26,458 nucleotides of DNA from a virus. A program made the position numbers and the translations under genes. The stretch covers positions 1 through 26,458 of IMG/VR virus record IMGVR_UViG_3300032073_006207, one strand, 5' to 3'. Below are positions 19,973 to 26,458 of this stretch, one piece after another (within the stretch, counting starts at the first letter, position 1; each line of letters opens with the position of its first letter). The notes under the pieces were generated by a model. The model saw only the letters and a program-made list of their open reading frames with translations, was not told the DNA's origin and did not search any database.

Positions 19973-22619
19973 CTTCTACTTTAAAGAAATCAAATAAATC
20001 TGTGTTTAATGCTTCACCTGGTTTAAACGACTTCCAACCTGCATTAATATAGAATCTATCTATTACACTAAACACGATCTTTTCGAACATTTTTTCGTAG
20101 TCTATTTTAAAATCTTTATTAAATTCATCAGGCAAACCATACTTAAAGCCTAGGGAATTTAAACCAAACTTGTTCGGGGTCATTGTGTAAAAATATCTAA
20201 TTTTATCCCCTGATGAAATAGGTTCGTTCTTACTAGATATACCGTAATGCTCTAGTAGTTTATTATAATATATAGCAGATTTAACATGTATAGGGGTACC
20301 TTTTTTAACCTGCCAATCCTTAGCATATATACTATACTTTTCGTATTCTTTGATGCCCATAACAAAAGCAATATCGTTAATAGGTAGGGATTTAAATATG
20401 TCATATGTCTCTTCAAACATCTCGTTAGTAGATGCTCTGTCTTCTGTCATAATCATATGCTCAATAATCTTTTTTACATATGGTTTGATAGCATTAGGCA
20501 TTGTAGTTCTAACTACTTCTACCCCAGTATACTTAAACTTATTACAAGCAACACCCTCATCATCAAGCTTATGAAGTACGTATCTTTTCTTCTGTAAGAA
20601 ATAACCTCTATCACAAATAGACTCTCTCTTAAAAACAAACCTAGGATCTTTAGTTAATAAGGTGTCGCGAGCCCATTTTTCAATATTCTCATTTAAGTCG
20701 TCTTCTATATCTTGTACTAGATCTAGTACCTCAGGTGTTACTACATTATTAGTATGAAGAGGTATTTTCATATATTCTAATAATTGCGTTATAGTACAAT
20801 AGGAACTATCTGTATCGTTATATACAATAGGGTCTCGTCTTTCTAAATCCTTATCAGAAAGACCAGTTCGTTTCTTAATATAATTACGTAAAATAATATT
20901 ACTCTGTTTAATTACATCCCGACCAGTTAAGGTAATTGAACGAGCAATGTCACCGTCTCCCATTTGAGATATTTTATTACCAAAGTAACCATAAATACGG
21001 TTAATAAGAATTTTTAAAGTAAATTGCCAAATCCATAACTGATCAATTTTATATTGAGTTTTTTTGATTTCTTTCTCAAGAAAGTTCTTCTCTTCTTGAG
21101 AGGTATATTGCTTTAATTTAATTTCTAATTTATGGAGTTTTTCTCGTTCAGTAGTCCATTCGGCTTTCTTACCTTTTCGTATATCATAAAAATGATCTGT
21201 AATGCGAGGAAATATACCTTTAGTTTTTTGGGAGAATAATTTAGAAGCTCTAGTAACGCATATTTCATTCTTCTCACACCACCTGCTAAAGTCTGCATAA
21301 GACATCTCAATATCTTTATTGTTTACAGTCTTAATATATATCTTACCGTTATCTCTACCTACAATACTACCTACCTTTGTTTCCGGGCTCAAGTTAAGAG
21401 TTACCATCACGCTAGGGTATAGAGAGTTCGCATCAAATGATATTACATTATCTTGAAAGCCTCGTTGCGGTTCTCCTACATACGCCCCCTCATACTTTTC
21501 TGTTCTATCATCTCCCTTCACGAACGTAGGTATAACTCTCGGCGGATCTTGTTTCCGAGCTTCAACTATTGCTCTTCCGTTAACAGTACTAATTGTACCT
21601 AAAGCAGCATTAAAAGGTGTGAGACCAATATACGACAACATCCTAGCTAAATCCATATACATGAGTTTAGCTTCTAAGCGTACAAGTAACCGAACATCGT
21701 GAATATTATAATCCACAAACTTGTCCCAATCTTTAATAGATAGCTCTGCTAGGTTAGTTTCTCCTATATCTACCTTGTTCTCTCCAAGTTCTATATAAGC
21801 TATATTGTCTAACTTATAACTATCTCTCATACCCATGCTGAAGGTCTTATACACATCAAGATAATCTAGCATAGAAACACCTTCTACTACATATTTTGAA
21901 GTTTGTTGACCGAAATTACCACGATATACTCTTTGGTAAATAGGCTTCATAATCTCATTATGTACTGGAGAAAATAATCTCGTCGCCTCCTCTCCAAGAA
22001 GATTTCTTACACGATTAATTACGTAAGGTATATCAAATATTTCACTATTCCAGCCTGATAAAATATCTGGTCTATCTTCACAATAAAAATCTAAAAACCG
22101 CTGTAAGAGCTCTCCTTCTGATTTGCAATGAAAATAAGTTATATCTTCTGATTTTGGAGTATATGGATTAATGCCCCAAGTATAATAGTGTTTATGAGCA
22201 GTATCATAAACAGTAATTACATTAATCATGTGACTAGCTTCTTCTGGTTTCGGGAATTCGTCTGGGGAATATGTTTCTATATCAAAAAACCACACCTTTA
22301 ATGGAAATTGTTGAAACTCATCTGTCTCGTTTACTTGCCAGAATCTATCTACTAGGAATTGTTGATAAGGAGAGATATTTTCAAAGATTCTATGATCATT
22401 AAGATCTTCAATCTTTTTACGACGATCTAACTCACTAGTCGCGAAATGCTTTCGTAACTTCGTACCATAGAGAGAAATCCCATCGGGTTTGTTATTGTTT
22501 GTCTCACTATAAAAATAGGGACGATACGGACAATCAGTCTCAATACGGTTACCTTCTTCATCCCAGGTATAAAGCCGCATGACACGTTGATTCGGTATGT
22601 AAGCTAAGTTCCTATACAC
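19962..22619 (-). CDS. 43: DNA polymerase, family B (gp43)
   Basis: 885 aa; T4 gp43 is 898 aa. All family B motifs are intact. The 3'-5' exonuclease has FDIET (112-116), SGWNSEIFDIPYV (188-200) and YNIHDVR (304-310). The polymerase domain has ISFDANSLYPSVM (393-405), ILINRIYGYFGN (537-548) and YNDTDSSY (600-607) with the catalytic Asp pair. The start is a GTG; the N-terminal strands MYRNLAYIPNQRVMRLYTWDE are expected for the family and would be lost at the next Met (residue 14). A near-consensus sigma70-type promoter ends 7 nt before this GTG. No intein or split is present. It is preceded by a glycosyltransferase and followed by the Sm-like gene. Confidence 0.97.
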   Translation of the reverse strand: MYRNLAYIPNQRVMRLYTWDEEGNRIETDCPYRPYFYSETNNNKPDGISLYGTKLRKHFATSELDRRKKIEDLNDHRIFENISPYQQFLVDRFWQVNETDEFQQFPLKVWFFDIETYSPDEFPKPEEASHMINVITVYDTAHKHYYTWGINPYTPKSEDITYFHCKSEGELLQRFLDFYCEDRPDILSGWNSEIFDIPYVINRVRNLLGEEATRLFSPVHNEIMKPIYQRVYRGNFGQQTSKYVVEGVSMLDYLDVYKTFSMGMRDSYKLDNIAYIELGENKVDIGETNLAELSIKDWDKFVDYNIHDVRLLVRLEAKLMYMDLARMLSYIGLTPFNAALGTISTVNGRAIVEARKQDPPRVIPTFVKGDDRTEKYEGAYVGEPQRGFQDNVISFDANSLYPSVMVTLNLSPETKVGSIVGRDNGKIYIKTVNNKDIEMSYADFSRWCEKNEICVTRASKLFSQKTKGIFPRITDHFYDIRKGKKAEWTTEREKLHKLEIKLKQYTSQEEKNFLEKEIKKTQYKIDQLWIWQFTLKILINRIYGYFGNKISQMGDGDIARSITLTGRDVIKQSNIILRNYIKKRTGLSDKDLERRDPIVYNDTDSSYCTITQLLEYMKIPLHTNNVVTPEVLDLVQDIEDDLNENIEKWARDTLLTKDPRFVFKRESICDRGYFLQKKRYVLHKLDDEGVACNKFKYTGVEVVRTTMPNAIKPYVKKIIEHMIMTEDRASTNEMFEETYDIFKSLPINDIAFVMGIKEYEKYSIYAKDWQVKKGTPIHVKSAIYYNKLLEHYGISSKNEPISSGDKIRYFYTMTPNKFGLNSLGFKYGLPDEFNKDFKIDYEKMFEKIVFSVIDRFYINAGWKSFKPGEALNTDLFDFFKVEVAN

Positions 22620-22626
22620 TTCTTAT

Positions 22627-22655
22627 AGTATAGGAAAAAACAGGAAGTTTATCAA
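22627..22655 (-). promoter_or_regulatory. Sigma70-like promoter of gp43
   Basis: On the minus strand TTGATA (22655-22650), a 17-nt spacer and TATACT (22632-22627), then 7 nt to the GTG at 22619. Each box matches the sigma70 consensus at 5 of 6 positions with ideal spacing. The -35 overlaps the stop of the upstream glycosyltransferase gene. The expected transcription start is at or one base before the GTG, leaving no room for a ribosome-binding site. Confidence 0.72.
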
Positions 22656-23881
22656 CTGATTCCGTTGCGGAGGTTGATTAATTTGCGTCTATCATCTGCA
22701 TACGGGAAAGAATATAACTCTTTATACTCATCGATATTGGTTTCCATCCATCGCCTTTTCATATATTCTCTAGCGCGCTTTGACTCTTTAACATATCTCT
22801 TATGATCACTAGTTAGAGCTTCAATCTTAGAGATTAGTTCATCTCCGGTCTTAAATTTATGGAATGCGCTTTCATACGTGCAAAGATCTTGCATTATACT
22901 AGGTATACCAAAAGCACAAGCCTCAATAAATTTAAGATCACTCTTTGCTTTATTGAAATTACTATCTTCTAAAGGAGCATAAAACAATGTAGCGTTTAAT
23001 TTGCTGATTGCACTAGGATAATCTACAAGGTTCGTCCATTCGTGGAATTCAATTTTTCCAGCCTTTATTAAATCTCTTAACGATAATGGAAAACCACCGA
23101 CAAATACCCATTGAAACTTATCTACAGTTTTGCGAATTACATCATTTACATGATAGAAATCGTCTTTTTGTTTTATTCTATTATCAATATCAAAATGAGC
23201 ACCGCTACCACAATAAACAACTCGTGGTTTTTTACTATATTTCTGGAAATTCTCTTTAATTGTAGTTAAATCAGAAAACCTATCCATCCAAAACTTTGGA
23301 ATAAAATTAGGTATTACTGTTATATTTTGATTACCAGTTTTCTCTGTATAGTAATCTTTCATGAACTTGTTTGTAACTGTAATTTCGTCACAAAGTTGCA
23401 TGATCTCCATACTTGTTCTTCTGATATTTGGATCTTCGAATGCAAATTTGAATTTATTATAATCCGGGATATCTTCTTTAAAAATTAAATCATCAATTTC
23501 ATATATAATATTAAATTTAGCTTCTTCTTGTACAGTTTTGAGCCACTTAATAAAATTTAATTGCTGTTCTGTGGCTTGTCTCTGAATCCGGATTGTAGTT
23601 AAACCCTTATAGAAATTTTTATCTCCAATCATTACCGTACCGCCTTGTATATTAGCTTTACCGTAACAGTTAAGAAGTTTTTCAGGCCAAATCATTCTCC
23701 AATGACCACACCCAGAATAATCAGCATAAAAATTTAACGCGCGAGGGAGGTCTGGCAGCTCATGACCGGGTTGCTGTTTTGGTTGTACCGGGGTTAATCG
23801 TGGTACATTTAGCATCGGGTTTACTGTCGGTGCTGCAGCAAAAGGTAATGGTGTTGGTCGGACTCCAAACGGCGTAATCAT
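22652..23881 (-). CDS. GT-B fold glycosyltransferase
   Basis: 409 aa. The N-terminal 45 residues are Pro/Ala-rich and probably disordered (VRPTPLPFAAAPTVNP, LTPVQPKQQPG). The rest reads as a two-domain GT-B enzyme: acceptor domain with FYADYSGCGHWRMIWPEKLL, FNIIYEIDDLIF, CDEITVTNKFMKDYY and VIPNFIPKFW, then the nucleotide-sugar domain with RVVYCGSGAHFD, FQWVFVGGFP, IEFHEWTNLVDYPSAISKLNATLFYAPL, DSNFNKAKSDLKFIEACAFGIPSIM (the conserved donor-binding 'NxxKSxLKxxExxAxGxP') and a C-terminal helix. Donor and acceptor are unknown. It lies between gp46 (12-nt gap) and gp43. A surface or virion sugar role, together with rmlA, rmlB and rmlD, is the simplest inference. Confidence 0.82.
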   Translation of the reverse strand: MITPFGVRPTPLPFAAAPTVNPMLNVPRLTPVQPKQQPGHELPDLPRALNFYADYSGCGHWRMIWPEKLLNCYGKANIQGGTVMIGDKNFYKGLTTIRIQRQATEQQLNFIKWLKTVQEEAKFNIIYEIDDLIFKEDIPDYNKFKFAFEDPNIRRTSMEIMQLCDEITVTNKFMKDYYTEKTGNQNITVIPNFIPKFWMDRFSDLTTIKENFQKYSKKPRVVYCGSGAHFDIDNRIKQKDDFYHVNDVIRKTVDKFQWVFVGGFPLSLRDLIKAGKIEFHEWTNLVDYPSAISKLNATLFYAPLEDSNFNKAKSDLKFIEACAFGIPSIMQDLCTYESAFHKFKTGDELISKIEALTSDHKRYVKESKRAREYMKRRWMETNIDEYKELYSFPYADDRRKLINLRNGIS

Positions 23882-23893
23882 TATATAAATTTA

Positions 23894-25717
23894 TTAAAGT
23901 TCTTCTATAAAATCCACTCTCGTAGTTATACCATTTTGTTTTTGTAACGTTATAACTTCTCCAGTTGCCGCTTTTGCAGACTCTTTACGATGAGAGATAA
24001 TATAGATATTTTCTTTGTATGTATCAACTCTTTCATTGAGTAGGCTAAGAACTAACTCTACCCCTTTTTCGTCTAGAGAACTATCTAACAACTCATCAAA
24101 TATAACTACATTATAAGCTACATCACCTTGAAGTCGGCGCATATCCATAAAGGTAAATAGTATCGCTAGGTCAATATTTTTACGCTCTGCTCCAGAAAAA
24201 TTAAAGTAAGAGCATATTTCTCCCTTTTCATTAATAATATTCTCTTCAAAAAATTCATTAAACGAGCACATACAATTTGCATCCATTTTTTGAAGGTAAT
24301 AAGCTAGTCTATTGTTTAATACATCTAGTATTTTTTTAACAATGAATGATTTAACGCCTTCTTCTGATAGAATATATTTTACAACATTTAAGGTTTCTAA
24401 ATCTCTGTGTATATTATTTGTATTATTTTCTAATTCTTCAACCTCTAGGAGTTTATTTTTAATTTTAGACTCAAGATCTTGAACCTCTACACTTGTTTCT
24501 TTTTCTTCTAAAGCCTTAAGGTTGTTATTATTAGACTCAAGATCGTTGTTTAAATTTTTAATATACGACTTAGCAAGCTTATTATTGTTTGCAGTATTTT
24601 TAACGTTAGCAATATAATCATTAATCTTATCTTTTACATCTAAATTCTTTCTTTTGAGTTCTTTTAAACTACTCTCTTGATTTGTAAGACTTATAATATC
24701 TTCTCTTCTGTTAGAAATATCTTTAGAAATTTTATCTTTCTCATTGTGAATATGTTCTCTATCATTACTTGTTATATTATGTAAGCATGTAGGACATACA
24801 TCACTATTAGTACCTATCTTCTTTACTTGCTCTTCGTAAAACTTAATTTCTGTATCATGTCGAGTGACATTAGTTTTAATGTTAGATATTTTAAGAGAAA
24901 TATCTTCAAGTTTTTCATTTATTTGAATAATTTTCTCTCGTGTTCTTTCAACAAGATCTTTATCAATAGATTTAATTTTGTTTTTATTATCTGTTATCTC
25001 TCTCTCAATTATCTTTACTCGTTCAATAATTTTTTTCTTCTGCTCAACAACAGAGGCTACTATATTTTCTTTTTGATCGCTTAATAGAGTTAGAATATTG
25101 TTTGAGTGATCAAAGTCTTTGTGAGCGTGTTCATATTTTTTTTGTACTTCATTATATTCAGCCCGGGCTTTATTAAGCATTTCAGAAAATATTTCTAGAT
25201 TAAGAATACCTTCGATAAATTTACGCTTCTCTACTTTACGCTGCGCCATAAAAGGTAAAGTTGTATTGAGAGACATAATAACACAATTCTGAAATACCTC
25301 AGGAGAACCAGAAACAATTTTTTTAATCTTTTTGTTTGTGTTAGGTATAGTACTCTCGGTAAGATCAACATCATCAACAAGCAAATAACATTTCGTAGGT
25401 TTTAGTTTGCGTACGATTTTATATTTCTTTATATTATTATTTTCGTTAACACTAAAATTAAGCTGAACAACAGTATTCTTTTTGTTTATAGCATTAACAA
25501 TAAAGTCTTTTGATAGCTCTCTAATAGTCTCTCCAAAAATAGCAAAGTGTATAGCATCAGCTACTGTAGATTTACCTACACCGTTTCTACGATCTTGTTT
25601 ATCTTTATTAATACCAGTAATGATATTAAGACCGTGCTTAAAATCTATCTCTACTTCTTCATTACCGATAGAGAGAAAGTTTTTTATTTTTATAGTATCA
25701 AAATTTACGTACTTCAT
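23894..25717 (-). CDS. 46: Recombination endonuclease subunit gp46 (SbcC/Rad50-like ATPase)
   Basis: 607 aa; T4 gp46 is 560 aa. With gp47 it resects DNA ends for recombination-dependent replication. Layout: N-terminal ABC half with GINKDKQDRRNGVGKST (Walker A about 45-51), a long coiled coil, the zinc-hook CPTC (308-311) in the middle, a second coiled coil, then the C-terminal half with the signature FNFSGAERKNIDLAILFTF and Walker B YNVVIFDELLDSSLDEKG, and a final ISHR switch. All functional motifs are intact. Its ATG overlaps the gp47 stop (ATGA), which matches the physical partnership. It is the second gene of the visible minus-strand chain. Confidence 0.96.
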   Translation of the reverse strand: MKYVNFDTIKIKNFLSIGNEEVEIDFKHGLNIITGINKDKQDRRNGVGKSTVADAIHFAIFGETIRELSKDFIVNAINKKNTVVQLNFSVNENNNIKKYKIVRKLKPTKCYLLVDDVDLTESTIPNTNKKIKKIVSGSPEVFQNCVIMSLNTTLPFMAQRKVEKRKFIEGILNLEIFSEMLNKARAEYNEVQKKYEHAHKDFDHSNNILTLLSDQKENIVASVVEQKKKIIERVKIIEREITDNKNKIKSIDKDLVERTREKIIQINEKLEDISLKISNIKTNVTRHDTEIKFYEEQVKKIGTNSDVCPTCLHNITSNDREHIHNEKDKISKDISNRREDIISLTNQESSLKELKRKNLDVKDKINDYIANVKNTANNNKLAKSYIKNLNNDLESNNNNLKALEEKETSVEVQDLESKIKNKLLEVEELENNTNNIHRDLETLNVVKYILSEEGVKSFIVKKILDVLNNRLAYYLQKMDANCMCSFNEFFEENIINEKGEICSYFNFSGAERKNIDLAILFTFMDMRRLQGDVAYNVVIFDELLDSSLDEKGVELVLSLLNERVDTYKENIYIISHRKESAKAATGEVITLQKQNGITTRVDFIEEL

Positions 25718-26458
25718 ACGAACTGATTATAAAATCCTATAGTTCTTTTTGTAACTTCTAGTTTATTATCAATATCAAGAGAATCAATATATTCTACCAT
25801 ACATTGTTTTATATTCAAATCTCCTAAATCATTAGATATGTTTATATTATCTCCAATACTAAACTGATGTAGGTAATCAGTAGTAAGAGAAAACGGTCCT
25901 TCAAAATTTATTGAACTAATAATTTTATCTAAAAGATTAATTTTTATATCTTTATCAATTATAACTTTAATTGATAGATTGGACCAACCTCTTTTTTTAG
26001 CTATCGGTTTAAGAGTTTCTAAATCTGTTAGATTAACTTTAACATGTATCGGGGTAATATTATTCTCAAAAAAATCATAGGTAATATTTTCCGATTCAAA
26101 GTCTAATATATAGTAACCTTTCTGATCGTTAATATCATTAAAATCCATCTCAAACGGATTACCAGCGTATATAATAGTTCCATTATCAAATTTACGCTGT
26201 TGTCTTTTATGAAAGTGACCTGTAAAAATTAATTTCGATTTTTTAAGTATGTCAGAAGATTTCATACCCTCTTCACACACCTTATGGTTATTAAAATTAA
26301 AGTTTTCTAGCTCAAAGTGCCCGACTATTAATTCACAATCTGTTGGTACGTCATCAATTGAGGTACCCCAAGGACAAAAACCTACTTGTTTACCTGCTAG
26401 ATTATATGATATAGGATTATCGAAGATCTTAATATTATGTCTATTATTTAAAATAGAA
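25714..26458 (-). CDS. 47: Recombination endonuclease subunit gp47 (SbcD/Mre11-like), 5' end missing
   Basis: The frame stays open to the window edge (base 26457), so the N-terminus with the first metal-binding motifs is outside; a GTG at 26280 is internal and not the start. Visible parts: CELIVGHFELENF (the 'xxGHFE' metal motif of phage gp47), a helix with DILKKSKLIFTGHFHKRQQ (the final 'GHxH' phosphoesterase motif), IYAGNPFEMDFND and GYYILDF, then the capping domain. About 247 codons are present compared with 339 aa in T4 gp47. It is a Mn-dependent nuclease working with gp46, whose gene starts in its stop codon. Confidence 0.93.
   Translation of the reverse strand, partial: SILNNRHNIKIFDNPISYNLAGKQVGFCPWGTSIDDVPTDCELIVGHFELENFNFNNHKVCEEGMKSSDILKKSKLIFTGHFHKRQQRKFDNGTIIYAGNPFEMDFNDINDQKGYYILDFESENITYDFFENNITPIHVKVNLTDLETLKPIAKKRGWSNLSIKVIIDKDIKINLLDKIISSINFEGPFSLTTDYLHQFSIGDNINISNDLGDLNIKQCMVEYIDSLDIDNKLEVTKRTIGFYNQFV

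Noticed and set aside
24827-25084. Phe/Leu/Asn-rich plus-strand frame inside gp46
   Set aside because: Antisense of the coiled-coil codons; gives a false membrane-protein look.
25717-25745. TATAAT 8 nt before the gp46 start
   Set aside because: It lies in the gp47 codons for FYNQFV, and no -35 box better than 3 of 6 is found at a suitable distance.
1-26458. tRNA genes, CRISPR arrays, insertion sequences and inteins
   Set aside because: Looked for along the window; no cloverleaf-like sequence, spaced repeats, transposase or intein splice motifs were seen, and the core proteins are uninterrupted.

Overview
The window is a piece of an A+T-rich, T4-like tailed-phage (myovirus) genome, most likely from a marine relative of the cyanophage/pelagiphage type T4-like phages. 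The evidence is a nearly full set of T4 core genes recognisable from motifs: terminase large subunit (gp17), a tail-tube protein (gp19-like), a neck protein (gp14-like), primase (gp61), RNase H, sliding clamp (gp45), ssDNA-binding protein (gp32), replicative helicase (gp41), UvsX recombinase, family B DNA polymerase (gp43) and the gp46/gp47 recombination nuclease. The host cannot be read from the window; no photosynthesis gene and no tRNA gene was seen.

Layout. (1) 1-614, + strand: the 3' part of an RmlA-type sugar nucleotidyltransferase. (2) 611-6535: a structural block that changes strand several times. Tail tube and terminase lie on the minus strand; an acidic head-type protein, an unknown basic protein and a gp14-like neck protein lie on the plus strand; three small minus-strand genes follow, including a two-helix membrane protein with a zinc ribbon; then come two small plus-strand acidic/coiled-coil proteins. 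The two divergent junctions here are only about 14-24 bp long and carry T4-late-type boxes. (3) 6536-26458, all minus strand: an unbroken series of 24 tightly packed, often overlapping genes. Read in the direction of transcription they are gp47, gp46, a GT-B glycosyltransferase, gp43, an Sm-like small protein, uvsX, queC, a class II glutamine amidotransferase, a second glycosyltransferase, gp41, a 49-aa protein, a DHH phosphoesterase, two small or unknown proteins at the gp33/gp59 position, gp32, a proline-rich coiled-coil protein, gp45, two unknowns, rmlD, rmlB, RNase H, a 59-aa protein and gp61.

How the genes fit together. The minus-strand block is the DNA replication/recombination machine with metabolic genes inserted between core genes. 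The most interesting insertion is queC followed directly by a stand-alone class II amidotransferase. Together these look like a split version of the Gat-QueC enzyme linked to 7-deazaguanine (preQ0 to archaeosine-type) chemistry, which in other phages modifies DNA against restriction. rmlA, rmlB and rmlD plus two glycosyltransferases form a second theme of dTDP-deoxysugar synthesis and glycosyl transfer.

Expression signals are unusual. Several late genes have a T4-late-type box (NATAAATA or ATTAAATA) only 5-6 nt before the start codon, and two early genes have sigma70-like promoters whose -10 box ends 6-7 nt before the start codon. Predicted transcripts would start at or next to the start codon, so a leaderless mode of expression is proposed. 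Shine-Dalgarno sequences are nearly absent. One clear exception is an internal in-frame start at 3351, which has its own late box, a short leader and a ribosome-binding site. No intergenic stretch exceeds 300 bases.
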